From positions 27,144,547 through 27,208,546 of the forward strand of contig OY987263.1 in NCBI GenBank assembly GCA_963920665.1: DNA of 64,000 bases, given 5' to 3'. Shown here piece after piece: positions 38,910-51,356 of this stretch. The translations under genes were made by a program, and so were the position numbers. The number at the start of each line of letters is the position of its first letter. Positions within the stretch are counted from its first letter, which is position 1. Under the pieces are notes generated by a model. That model did no database searches, had not been told where the DNA came from, and saw only the letters and a program-made list of their open reading frames with translations. Source of the stretch: Straminergon stramineum. Lineage: Eukaryota > Streptophyta > Bryopsida > Hypnales > Calliergonaceae.

Positions 38910-39828
38910 TAATTTGCAAAGAGTCACTAATTGGCTCAAAAGTTGCAAAGCTGAAGGCTCTTGCTTTCTCGAAGAGTATAAGGGACTCCCATCATTGGCT
39001 AACCCTAAAAGGATGCTATAGGCACTAACTATCTAATGGATGATATAAAATTTGTCTATATAGGACAAAAGCGTAGGTGTTCATTCCTTAGCATTTTGTA
39101 TGAAAATAGTAGGTCTAGTACAATAGTTTGACCTCCAATGAATGTTCTTGGATTTTTTTAAGCAAATGATTCACACAATACCAAAAAGAATGATTTCCAT
39201 ACATCGTGACCAACCCATCCATCTAGGGTTAATAATAGGGGTAGTCACACCTGTGAAAACAAAATTCTATGAAGAATGTGAAGTTCAAGAGTAAAAATAG
39301 GAATCATTAGGAAGCCTTTCTATACAAAGAAGGTGTAACCTCCCTTTTTGGTGTATAGAGCATAGAGAATGCAAACTTGAGTGAAGTGTTCACTATTTAC
39401 TTATAGAAGGAGGATCGTTTTCAACGGAATGAATTTTAGTTAGAAGAGAATCAATGCAATGGTAGATTTCTCAATGTATTGATGTAATATCATTGTTAGC
39501 TATGGAGAGGATGAGGCTACGGTGAGGATCCGGTGTTACAAAAGAGGACTTAACTAGGTCCTATGGAGAAAAATCTGCAGAATGGATCTCAGGTGATCGT
39601 GGATGTTAGTATTGCTACGAGGGTGAAAGCAACACACAGAGAATGAACAACAAGTGAAAATTTCTTTGAAGAAATCTTCTCCACGTCTATTATTCACCTT
39701 CAGAGGAAATTAATGGCCACCAATGTCAATCTTCACAAAATGGGATCTCTGCAAGCCAAGGAGAACCAACAAGAGAGTACCACATCCCCATTCTTTGAAG
39801 ATTGAAAATGGGATGAAGAAGGTGACTA
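38910..39828. other. intergenic DNA
   Basis: No gene or repeat is recognised in this stretch. Confidence 0.45.
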
Positions 39829-41109
39829 AGGTAGTTTGCTTTAAAAGCACCGATGCTCTAAAAGCATTCATGATACAAAGGTACATTTTGCTTTCTTCAA
39901 TGTACTAGAAGTGCACATTTCAGGAGGTAGTCGCTTTCAATTACAGTTGCGTTTTCAACTTCTAAAATTTGTAACTAATTCCACAAAGGTCCAAAAAATA
40001 TGAAAAAACTTGGGTTACATGTCAATTCCATTTTTCCTCCTACTAAAATTGACTGAAAATTATTACAAGGAATTTCGCTTCCCCAAAAGGCAATCAGCTC
40101 TTAACCCCTCACCGCCGGAGGGGACGAAAAGTATCCTCTCATAGTCTGGCAGTAAAATTAAATGTGCTGTAACTTTTGCATCCAATGTCCGAATTCAATA
40201 AAACTTATTGGGAAAGTTGCACATATTAGTCTAGTTTCAGTGGTAAAATTTTCAAATCAATCAAAGATGTACTGAGTTTTTGAGAGCCATTCGAAGTTCA
40301 CAGGTTCAATTTGAGTTCAACTCACTGCATTCTGATGGCTGCAACTTCGGGGGTTTGTATCTTTCTCATCAAATGTTTGTTTTCAATAAAAATTGTTGGG
40401 TTTCGTTCCCAATGAATACTAGTTATTGTGGTAAAATTTTCATGTCAATCCAAGTTGTTTTGAATGTTTGGGAGCAATTCGAAATTCAAAATCCAAACAT
40501 TTTTGCATTACAATGAACTTCGGCGGCTTATAACTTCTTCATACATTGTCCGTTTTCAATAATTTTTGTTGGAAAAGTTGCGCATACTAGTCTTGTTTAT
40601 AAGATTAAAATTTCATATGAATCCAAGAGGTTATGAGTGACTGAGAAGCATTTTAGTATAGGGAGGTTCAGATATAGATGTGATTTTTTGCTACTTTTTT
40701 CACTGTTTTTTGACATTTCAAAACAATTTTGCAGGCACAATGAGTCAATTGAATGAGATTTTTTTTCACCAAAGTGTTTGTCTTTTGGTTTGAATCACTT
40801 TGTCGTTTAAAATTTTTTCATTTGAGTAGGTTTAGAAATCGAATTTCACCTCCAAATGTGTTTTTAAGAAAATTTCAGCATCTTTTTTCAACACTAAAAC
40901 ATTATAATCTTTCAATCTATATGGTCAAATGACCCCAAATTTTTTTCACACCATCTACAACATGCACACTACAATATTGTACGGTTGAGATTTTCATACC
41001 TCACTGAGATTTAGACTTATAGGACTTGAAAAGCAAGTCAGCTTTTACACATGTTTGGACTTCAGGGTATGAGGGGTTAAATGGTCGCTTTAAGAGGAGC
41101 AGACTACCT
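39829..41109 (-). mobile_element. AGGTAGGAGGCTC-family MITE split by element F
   Basis: Sequence from 39829 to 40103 and from 41078 to 41109 is collinear with the reverse complement of 29006-29307. Without the insert it is about 307 bases long, matching the 302-base unoccupied copy. Confidence 0.75.
40104..41077. mobile_element. nested ACCCCTCA element (F) with internal repeats
   Basis: The element starts TTAACCCCTCACC and ends TATGAGGGGTTAA, giving inverted ends of about 11 bases. It sits in a MITE whose unoccupied copy reads CTCTTAGATGG where this one reads CTCTTAA[element]TTAAATGG. It contains three diverged direct repeats beginning near 40169, 40357 and 40530. Each has a CAATAAA-type word followed by TGGTAAAATTTTCA or a close variant. 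No coding frame is recognised. Confidence 0.7.
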
Positions 41110-42049
41110 TACCCGTAATGTTATGAAGTTTGATTGCTGTGATGCGTTTTTGATCCAACGGCAGGGGAGCTTTCAAAGGATATCTCACACGGATAAGATG
41201 TAAGTTAGTATTCAAATCTGGAATTCTACTGCCCTAGCAACAGACGATATCAATGGCCAATTTTGGGCGTCGTGGAAATCAGCCAACCAAGAGGCTTCTC
41301 CAGTCGTGTCAAAAAAGGAAGAAAAAGTTTAAAAGACAAAAAAACTTTTCATCTCATGGCCATAAACTTGGGACCTTTTTAGAAATAATTCTGAAGGCAA
41401 TCCAATCTCCTCTCGGATGAATACTTACTCCGAAGGTCAGTAGAATCGGTATAATAATGTAATTATTTTTTCAGCCAAACCTTGCATGAAATAAATCAGT
41501 AAATAATTGGAATTCTACATAGAATTGTGGAGTGGATGCAATAACAAAATTGGAATTGTTGTGGAAGGTGAGTACACCCCAAATCTCGAAAGTCGCCATC
41601 ATCACGACTTGTACATCTCCAAAATCAATATGTACATGTGTGGAAAAAATGATTTTAGAACATCTATCAAAAAAACACTTATTACCCTTCACAATTGATG
41701 CATATGCTGTCTAAATGTTGTGTTCTTTGCTACATTGGAACCTCCTTTTCACTTGCCAATGAGAAAATGAATGAAAACTTTACCGGTTTAATAACAATAA
41801 CTAGATACAGTAGCAAAAAGTGGTGGTTGGGGTGTGTTCACCTTTTAGGGTATCACCACCCAATTTGGATTTTAAGGCTAGTTTCTAGCCTAAAAATGGA
41901 TGGAGCATATTCTTTTGAGGCTACGGGAAGGTGGACAACCCCACTCATGATCTCTTAAGAGGCCAATTGTGAGGAAAAAATGCTTTGAAGAAGGTGAAAA
42001 TATTTGAGGTAAAAATGAAGATCATGTATACCAATACAAGACTTGTAAG
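41110..42049. other. intergenic DNA
   Basis: Short open frames on both strands (41471-41958) carry no recognised motif. Confidence 0.4.
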
Positions 42050-42250
42050 GGAGGATTGCCCCCTCATTGCCCCTGTCTAGGATTAATGTAAAAATTGCCC
42101 CCTATCTTATACTGCACAAATTTTGTATTTCTTCACCTCTTGTCGCTAATTTGCGGCCTGTAATTGCAAATACGAATTCAGAATTTGCAAATTTTATCAT
42201 GCGTGGCAAATTAAAAAATTCCAGTGTTTTCTCCAGGAGTAAACCCTTCC
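42050..42250 (+). repeat. single copy of dispersed repeat family R
   Basis: It shares the modules TTGCAAATACGAATTCAGAA, TTTTATCATGCGTGGCAAAT and a CCAGTGTTTTC block with the copies at 14.6-15.9 kb. Confidence 0.55.
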
Positions 42251-42304
42251 TGGCCTACAAGACTGGAGTTATTTTGGTTATCGAAATATCAGATCCCATT
42301 AATT

Positions 42305-42485
42305 GATATGAAATTTTCAGTTACCTCAATCAATACTCATGTTGCCATATAACTTATGATATGAAATTTTCAGTTACCTCAATCAATACTCATGTTGCCA
42401 TATAACTTATGATATGAAATTTTCAGTTACCTCAATCAATACTCATGTTGCCATATAACTTATGATATGAAATTTTCAGTTACTC
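42305..42485. repeat. 53-base tandem repeat, 3.4 units
   Basis: Units start GATATGAAATTTTCAGTTAC at 42305, 42358, 42411 and 42464. The first three are identical or nearly so, and the last is partial. This indicates a recent expansion. Confidence 0.92.
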
Positions 42486-45400
42486 CGAACTTGAACCACA
42501 GTTAAGTTATACCATGCCAATACTAGCGTTTAATGTCTTGGGTACGCTAATGAGAAATCAATAATGAGCTACATCTCTCCACACCCACATTAGGATGAAT
42601 GTAAGGCAACCCGTAACTAAGAGCTAGTACCGGCAATGTCTCTCTAGTCTTTCGTTTCGTGAAGAAATGAAGCGCTCCAACCAGTTTGGTATATCATAAA
42701 ATTTGCTGCGCGAGTACAACACTGATTTTCATACGCTCTCACGAATTAGAGTTGGGTCCTGCTGCAGTGACTGCATGAATTCGAAGCTAACTGTCTAGCC
42801 ACTAGTACCAATCTAGAAGTTTGCACGCAATCACTCCATTGCAGATATCAGTGTAAGGCCTAGGTACTTAAGTTCAGGTTTTTACTTACAGTCGATCAAT
42901 TCCATCAGATATTCCCAGTGAGTACAATTTAGGACGAAATTGTAACTTGTAAGGCCTCAGAACCTGCACAAATTTGAACGCATGAAAAACCTGGTACCAC
43001 AGGTCTACGAAATGGGCGGAAAAGAGATGACTCTGTGAGCCAAATGTTATGCTTGTGACACCAGTTTAAATATGGTCCATCTGTGTAAAATCAATGCACT
43101 ATTCTGTGAGTACCAATGAATTTGACTATAGTCGGTGCCAGTGGAGAGTTTATTTCATGATCCTGAGAACCCGATGCTACTCTACAGTATACCAAGGAAA
43201 TCCAGTATCTGGAGAGGTCATGTCGATGTACTCCAACGCCTGTTGAGCAACACCGCAGGAGGTGGAAACATTTGAAGTCAACAACTCCCGGATTTGCGGG
43301 TCGGAAAGTGATTTCCGCTTTGTCTCACGCTGTTTTGCGAGCCATCAGGAAGCTTGTAAACATACCATTTTCAAGCGAGTCTCTGAGACAAGCCATCCAG
43401 TTTTCGGGCCGGTGGGGCAGTTTTTCAAGCTGGCTCCCACAAGGTCATGCATTTTGCATGCCCGGTGGTAATGCTCTTAGTCGAAAGCACTGCCTTCAGG
43501 GCCTATCGAGGATGACGGCATGAGGGCGGAGGGCAGAGCCTAACACCTAGAGTCGTCGGCCACTGCAATGCGCCTGCAGGGCGATGCTTTCCTTTGTGTT
43601 AAGCACACACTGGAATTTCTTTCCATCATCGAGTTTTCACAATCCTAAATTTTTGACGATACTTCGCAAGGTTTGAGCCGTTTCTCCGCTGCAAACCCAC
43701 ACATCCAAAATGGCCTCATATGGTACAATATTTGAACTGAAAACTCCAGCCAATGCTTAACGGCCGGTAAGCTTTTTAAGGGAGTCTCTGAAAAACAGGG
43801 GAGGTAAGTTTCCGGCTTCTGTAAAACTATTTTAAATGTTGGATTTGAAATTTTTGAGTTTCTTTCAGTTTTAGGGGACTCCTAAAATGTATTTTTTCTC
43901 TACTCACATAAAAGAGAAAGCATTACAAAACTCAACAAAGCCAATTCTCACTCTGGAAAGCTCTTAAACACAGTTCACATTTCAACATAGCATGGAAGTT
44001 CGCTCTTATATATATTTCCTGAAGAATATTGGATGTTAACTTCGTCTCTGGTTCTAAACTCCTTGAATTCTGGCAGAGCTAGTGAAATTTCTCGCAGCCT
44101 CTGTCCCAATTTTTTAAATGTCTGTTTACTAGCAAATATAACTGTCAACCTTGCAAGGAGATCCAAGTCCTCCTCAGGAAGTTTGCTTTAGATTGTGTGT
44201 GGTTTAGTTCGTCTCTACAAGGATCCCCTACTTTGGATTTCTCGTCCGAGTCCTTTGCCAAATTTTCAGATCCATCGCCTTCAGGTTTACTTGAAACTCT
44301 GGTAGTGACCAATGGTATCCAACCATTCTTCTATCGACAATTTTGTGAAATTGGCGCAATTCTGTGCCAAAAATTGTGACACAAATCTACATAAGGTTCT
44401 AAAAACTAGGACACATACATTTATGATTCAAGTCGTGCATCCTGAAAGTGTTGAAGTCGTGGAATATCAAAAAAATGAAGTTTTTTATTGTAAAACTTAC
44501 GGAGTATTTTATTGGTCACTTGCCCATGTCGACCTCCAAAAGAAGACATCAAAATGATATGCAAGTGGCGTGGGTTTCAATGACGGACTTGCTTGGATAA
44601 GATGTGGACGTGCCACGCAATTCTTCCCTAAAGGCAAATGTACTCTCAGTGACTTGGGTGATTACTAGCCACTGTAGACCGACAGGTAGCAACATTAGTT
44701 TTTCTTGAAAAATCTCCCCAAACCATTGCTGGTCGTTTTCCATTTGGTTCAACTACTGTTTGTTTCTTGCAAAGGAATAAATGTTTCAAAGGGAAAGAAG
44801 AAGAAGAAAAAACAAAGGCACAGAAGGTACCAATTCTTGTCAAGGTCCATGAGATTCGAGCGTTGTCCGTTTCATTAAATTGGCGTGATTCCAGTTCCAA
44901 AAGTGGTCCGATCTACTCCAAGCAATATAAAACTATTACTCGTATAGATTCAGGTTCAAGTCACATGCCTAGAAAGTGCCAAAGTTGTGGAATATCATCA
45001 ATTTAGCAAAATTGACACTAATAAATAACCTGCTGCAGCATTGATCATGTTGCAAAATAGACCCCTACAAAGTCTACCCTAAGATGTACACCAATTGAGC
45101 ATGAAAGTCTAGAATTTGTTTTGAGTACTCCTAATATTAGCACTTTGAAAAGTCGTAGTTGATTCATAACAGCGTCCAAAGAGTATACAGTAAGATATTC
45201 TAAAATCAATCCTCTTTCAATTAGACTGAATAAGAACTCCCCAAAATAAGACAATCTAGTAATGAGAGTCGTGCTCAGATGCTTATTCAGTCACACTTCG
45301 GTGAATTTACCTTAACTAAATTAGTAGAAATACGGTCCTCCAAGAGACTCGTCATTCACAACAGTCTTCCGAGTTCGGATCTTCGATCGTCCCTGCTGAA

Positions 45401-46661
45401 AAGTCAATCGACACTCACTCAGTTGGATAAGAAGCCCGTCGTTGTTGCTGCAGTGTCCTAGGTTTCTGTATTTCTTACGCACGGTGTTTTGCAAAATAAG
45501 CTTCTCAGGCAATTGGTAGTTCGTCTGTCTGCAAAGCAGTAAGACAATTGAGCAATTGTTGATGGAACTCACATGGCTGTCCTTTATTTTAAGTTGGTCG
45601 TTAGCAAGAACAGCTTCATCACACTAGCTAGTGCAAATAACTTAAGCTTGCATGGACAATTGCAAGAGAAAAGACTTGCTTGCTTGATTGTGAATCTTTG
45701 AATTTGTGGGTCATTTCTTTCGGTTTCGGAGAATGTTTCTGTTAGTAACGTCAATTACGTTAGATTAGGAGTATTCCAATAGTTTGGTATCTTTCTTGGA
45801 ACAAAAACTCAAACACGTTTTAGATTTTTAAACCTTTTTTCTGCATATATATCACAATTTTTGGCACTGGAATCATGTCAATCTAATGAAATTGATAGTA
45901 AGAGTCATTAATAATGGTTTCTTCCAAGATTGAAGGTGATGGAGTTCTATATTTTAATTCATTTATAGAATTTGTATTAGATTAGTTGTTTGCTTATTAT
46001 TATTATTATTCCATGTGCGAGTGGATTTGATAATTAGCACTTGTTTGGGCATTAGACTAGTACCTTTGTTGTTTCGAAATAACACAAAGAATATCATGCG
46101 AACTGTCACTGGAAAAAATTCAAGGGAATCTAATGTGGCTCCCTATATTGTCTATACTTGAGGTGGTGTGGTGGTGTAATCTCCATGGAGACAATTTTTT
46201 GCAATGTGGATATTTGTGATTTGAAAAAAACGAAGTCAATTTAAGACTGATAATGTAAAAGTTTGTCATGACAATGCACCTTAACTTCACTTTGTATACA
46301 ATGACATCAAATAAACACACCATAGCAAAGAATTGTAATGGAAAAGCCATAGCAAAGGGAATTCATTATAACAATAAAGCTGAAATTTGTTGTTTCTTAT
46401 ATGAGTATTTGAGATATTGAAGCAATAAAGAAAAAAATTTAATTTGTCTACATTGAGATTATGTCAAGTAATGGCAAAGTAGACAAGGTCATGAAGAAAA
46501 ACTACTAATCAATATCTCCATGATTAGTGACAAGTCAATTATTTTGTAAGTTTCTATGTGTAGTTATTCTTTATAACCTAGCTTATTTTGCCATCATTTA
46601 GGGCATCCTTGATGCATTCTTGAATTTGCCCCTCCAAATAAACCTCTAACTTTTCACTGGA
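42486..46661. other. GC-richer island with possible gene remnants
   Basis: Base composition is clearly less AT-rich than in the flanking DNA, most of all at 43200-43600. On the minus strand, 44166-43975 is open and protein-like (EEDLDLLARL...FKKLGQRLREISLALPEF). Minus 44390-44305 reads FHKIVDRRMVGYHWSLPEFQ just before a GTAAAC donor. Around 43260-43500 both strands are open for 60 to 90 codons. I could not join these into a gene and recognise no family. Two diverged direct repeats lie at about 44345-44470 and 44878-45003. Confidence 0.35.
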
Positions 46662-47647
46662 GGGGCATTGCAAGAAACACTGGTCCTATTTTTTGTCACA
46701 ATGTCAGTGACACTTTTGTTATTTGCTATAACTTTTGAAGCACAAGTCCAATGAACATGGAATTTCTATAGAACATGTTTAACTTGATGTTAATCAGATC
46801 CCTTATTTTTTAGAAATTAAAAAAAATCATTTTATATTTAAAAGTCATTTTTGTTAATTAAGGCCATATTCGTTATGTTGAGACATTTCGCAGTCTCATT
46901 TTTATCCTCGACTCAAGGATAAACCGTTTTATCTCTTTAGTGGTATTTTTTTATAAATAGGTAACAACACCAACTTTTAGAATTTCATTATGGAATCACT
47001 ATTTGAGCATTATTTATTTTTGGTCTCAATTACTATTTTTCTTAAAGATTTTTCCAATAACTAACATTGTGTTTCAAAATCTCCAAAAAGCCTCAATATA
47101 ACAAATATGGCCTTAATTTGTCACAAAGTGTAGTTTAGGGTTTTTTACTACATTAAGAGTCCCCAAATTTTATGATCTAGAGTTGAAACTTTCATAGTCT
47201 ACTTGTATAGTAGGAAAGCATGTATCTACAAAATGAAATTTGAAAGTATATTATTTTATGTCCTCTACATGAGTGCAAACAAGACTCCCATTGGGCTCAA
47301 TTTTTGAATATTGAAGATGGTTTTAATATCATTCATTTATTGAAATCTTCATCAACTGTTTTCAAATGAAAAATTTTTCATTTAAAAAAAATTATTTTCC
47401 TATGTATTACAAATTAAAATGTGAAAATGCCAATTTTCATGAGAATTGGCACTTTTCTAGTTCTCCTACCTAGAGAATTTTTCTATGGTTTTCCTTCCTA
47501 GGATACCTTCTTCTTAAAGGTTCATATATTAAAAATATTTTTTCCAATTTTAAAAAATTATTTTTCTAATTATAAAGTACTCTTGAAAAAAAAAATAGTA
47601 CTATGGAAAACACTACAGAAAATGGACGGTGTTTCTTGCAATGACCC
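46662..47647. mobile_element. GGG(T)(G)ATTGCAAGAAACAC-family element (copy 1)
   Basis: The ends GGGGCATTGCAAGAAACAC and GTGTTTCTTGCAATGACCC are inverted repeats with one or two differences. The flanking sequence TGGA occurs on both sides. The element is 986 bases, AT-rich and without a recognised frame. Confidence 0.65.
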
Positions 47648-48829
47648 TGGATAATAATTAAAACTTGAAATTTTTATCATTGAAAGCGCATCCCAAAGTA
47701 CTTGGAATAGGTATAAAATAACTCAAATGTTGACATTTTACAATGAAAATAAATTGATTTAAAATCTAGCTAAAAAATAAAAGTTATAGAGGTGCTACCA
47801 AATCACTATTAGTGAAGCACATTGCACTCCAAGTTCTAATCACTCTAGGTGCCAAAAAATCTTGTCTCCTTCATTTTTAACGCAAATGACTTGCAATATA
47901 CATGGTCAAAGTTTTTGAAATTTCTTCTATACATTCTTATACGAGTCTAGTGCAAGATCCTATTGTTAGTAATTAAAAAAATAATATTCATATTTTGATG
48001 AAGGAGATGGCCAAGTTGGGACTTTAGGGATCAAAATGTAAAATTCTAATTATGTGAAATTTTTCAAATTTCGTTTTTGCTTAGATTGTATTTTCTTCTT
48101 TGATATTCCATTAGAGCCAAAGAATCATTGAATACTTCTTTCTTTGTGATTTTAAAAAAGATTGGTTGATTTTGTAGTGTTTTAATAAAAACAAAATTTT
48201 TGATAGCATGTACTATGAGTACTTTTTACTAGAACAATCTCAACCATTGAATGGAAAAATCTACATCTGAATGTGTTGTTGCAAGTATTCTAACAATATT
48301 ATATGGAAAAAGATAATATTTTACAAAATAGAAACAATGAGGTATAAAGTAATAATTGATAAAAATTCATGAAGACCCCCCCCCATCTAAAAACCAGCCA
48401 TTTCTAAGGACAATGGTGATGAGATTTCACCAAAAGTATAAGTGGGAAACCATCTTTTGATGTTCAAAAATGTGCATATCAAGGAGCCCTATTTGCACAA
48501 ACATGGAGGGCATAAACTAATTTATTTTTAGATGTCCTTTGGTAGAAATATGACCTCCTACTTTGAGAATAAACCACAAAAATTGTAGATCTAAATCATT
48601 AAATTTTGATGCTCCATAGTACTCAAAAACCTTAAGTTTGAAAGTTGGACGAATTAGCAAAATAGACTTTAATATAAAAGGATTTTAAATTTTAAAAAAA
48701 AGATAAAAGATATGATTACAATAGAAACTTCTATCTTCAAACTCATCAAATTCATGCTTCAAAATTATACTATATGACAAGTCCATCATGTTATGTATGA
48801 CAACAAAATGGTTTGGTGAAAACCATTTA
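47648..48829. other. AT-rich intergenic DNA
   Basis: A segment near 47880-47960 resembles the subterminal block shared by the ACCCC elements, namely CATGGTCAAAGTTTTTGAAA. A poly-C run lies near 48377. No gene is seen. Confidence 0.4.
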
Positions 48830-49777
48830 ACCCCTAAAGGTATTTGACTATGTTTTCACCAAAAACGCTCCAAAACTGTCATCTCTAGTACAAGTACCAA
48901 ATTTTAGAAAAAAATACATTTGGGGACAAATGTAACCATAGGATCTTGTATTACACTGGTTTGAGAAGATGTGGAAAAAATTTCAGAAATTTCCACAGTT
49001 TGGATTGCAAGATATTAGCATTTGAAGTGACAAAAAACCATTTTTTGGCCTTGCAAAAATCCGGGCAGATCTACTTCACAAGGTCAGATCATTATGAAAA
49101 AATGTCCAAAATGGTTGTAACTCTTTTGATTCATTCTTCAAGTCATGTTGGCTACATGCTTGAAAAATTTTAGATCATTTGGAATTATACAACATATAGG
49201 AAAAAAATAGTAAGTTGAAAGAAGTAGAGAATGATTCAAAATACTAAATTGTTAATAATTTATTTATGGAATTGGAGAATGCCAATCCCAATGGTGAAAT
49301 TTTTGTAATAAACAATCTACACCTCACTTTTTTTTATTTCTTTTCAAAAATATTAAAAATTGAGTTATATAAAGGTCTTCAAAGTTTATTTTAGAGTAGA
49401 GATTCCATTACTACCCACAAACTATCCACAACTAAAACTCTTCATAACTTTCATCTCATAAATCAAAATGTAATGATTCAAGGATTTCCACAAATATATA
49501 AATCAGGAAAATAAATTTCATATTTTTATTTTTTTTAAAAGTGATTTTTAAAGAAGTTTTTTTTCTACCTGGGCTGCCCCCCAAGCAATGAAAACAACAT
49601 ATCATACAATAACTTTTTAACCATTTATTCCAAAGTTATGAAAATTATTGGGTCTTAAAGCTACTCTTTGGGCACATGTTGTGTGAAAATTTCAAAGAAA
49701 AAAATAAAAATTCCATTTGTAGTGAGCTGCCCCAAATTGCTATGTTGCCAAAAAACACCACTTGGTCCTTTAGGGAT
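48830..49777 (-). mobile_element. ACCCCTAAAGG-family transposon (copy D), reverse orientation
   Basis: The left end is TTAACCCCTAAAGGTATTTG and the right end CTTGGTCCTTTAGGGATTAA. The element is collinear with the reverse complement of copy A over its whole length of 948 bases. It retains the unoccupied site TTTTTAAAGAAG that is filled by copy C in copy B. Confidence 0.75.
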
Positions 49778-49835
49778 TAAAAAACAAACTTTACAAATTA
49801 TTGCATAGAATCCACATTCTCTATTTTATAAGAGT

Positions 49836-50591
49836 GGGTGATTGCAAGAAACACTTCACATTTTTGAATCAAAACATAGTTTCTGGCCATAGGGCTAACA
49901 ATACTATGCAGAACAATCAATATTGTTTGTCAGCAACATGCCACTTGGTCTAGACCATCGATTCAAGGCGCCTGCATATCTGTATTGTCGATTTAGTACT
50001 ATGTAGTACTATGCAGTATTATAGACTACTGTAGGGTACTACATAAGCCACTAGGAGCAAAAATAGCAAAATAGGAGTTTGTGGACCTCTTAATTTTTAA
50101 TAATTCAAAAAAAATTCAGAAAAATTCCATACAAAAGACTTTTTGCTAGAGAAGATTGTGCTTGCATTGCACCAAAAAATTAATGTAGGAAATTTTTCCT
50201 TCTTTGTAGCCTTCATTCAAAGGAAGGTCACTTTGACCCCATGTGTGCAATTGACATGTTTCTATTTTCATAAAAACTCATTGTTAGTCCTTGTAATGTT
50301 AGTAGACCTCCAACATGTTCAATTTGTGGCTTCGAATTTGCATTTTTGGGTCAAAATAGGTCTAAATACCTCCAAAATGGCCTAAATAGTCATCCAATCG
50401 GGATTAGTTTAAAAATAGGGAACTAATTTTGAAAAATTTGAAAAAAAAATTTCAATGTCTACAACTACCACATGTACCTTCATTCCAAATTTCATGCCAA
50501 ATGGACAAACAATGCAAAAATTATGAGCAAATAAACACTTGTGCAAGGGCAAGAAGACAAAAAATAGGGCAAGTATTTTTTGCAATCACCC
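49836..50591. mobile_element. GGGTGATTGCAAGAAACAC-family element (copy 2)
   Basis: It starts GGGTGATTGCAAGAAACACT and ends TTTTTTGCAATCACCC. It is 756 bases long. Internal open frames are short and unrecognised. Confidence 0.65.
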
Positions 50592-51356
50592 AAGTCTAGA
50601 GTTGGTTTGGCAATATATATTTTCAAAAATTTGAATATTCATAGTCCATTCATGTGGATTAGTTCCAATAAATGTTTGAGGCAAGAATCCTTTTTTGTTT
50701 TCAAATACTATCCAACATAGACTTAGTCACTTAGAAAATTTAAAAATAAGAACCATGCTCAAATACTTATTAAGATGATTTTAGGAACAAGAATAAATTT
50801 ATATGCCATATTGGAATTGAAAATATATTTTGTAAGTTTCCCAAAGTTGGAATTGCCTTTGGTGAGTTTCATGATGGCTTCAATTCTATGTGACTAGGAA
50901 GAAATTACATTCTAGAAGTAGCCTTGGTTGGTTACCAAACTAAAAGCAATCCAAAAGTCAAGTCCAAAGTTAAAGAATGTTTTTTGGAAGTTAGAAACTT
51001 GCTTCTCCTACTTTCTATAGATCATTTTCAAAAAAATTGATTGCCAACAATTCAGTTCTCTTCTTGTAGCTATTAGATACTTTTGTGGAGAATTTTCAAT
51101 TTTCTTTTGTCTTTTATGCACCATTGATTGATTCTAGATGAATGGAAGTTCAACCTAAGTAAGAGTGGACATCTATGTAGTAAAAAATCAGAAAAACCAT
51201 AAGAGACAAATCAATTGATGATAGTTGTTACATATCCAAAGACACTATCTAAATGTAGTTTTTGGTCAACTATTTCTTTGAACATAACACAAAAAATTGG
51301 TGGTTCCACATTGACGGCCTTTACCAACATTATAGCTTACAATCTTGCATATTCTA
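50592..51356. other. AT-rich intergenic DNA
   Basis: I see no gene or structured repeat in this stretch. Confidence 0.45.

Noticed and set aside
43218..43275. GHVDVLQRLL, resembling an ankyrin repeat piece
   Set aside because: Too short, followed by a stop within a few codons, with no second repeat nearby.
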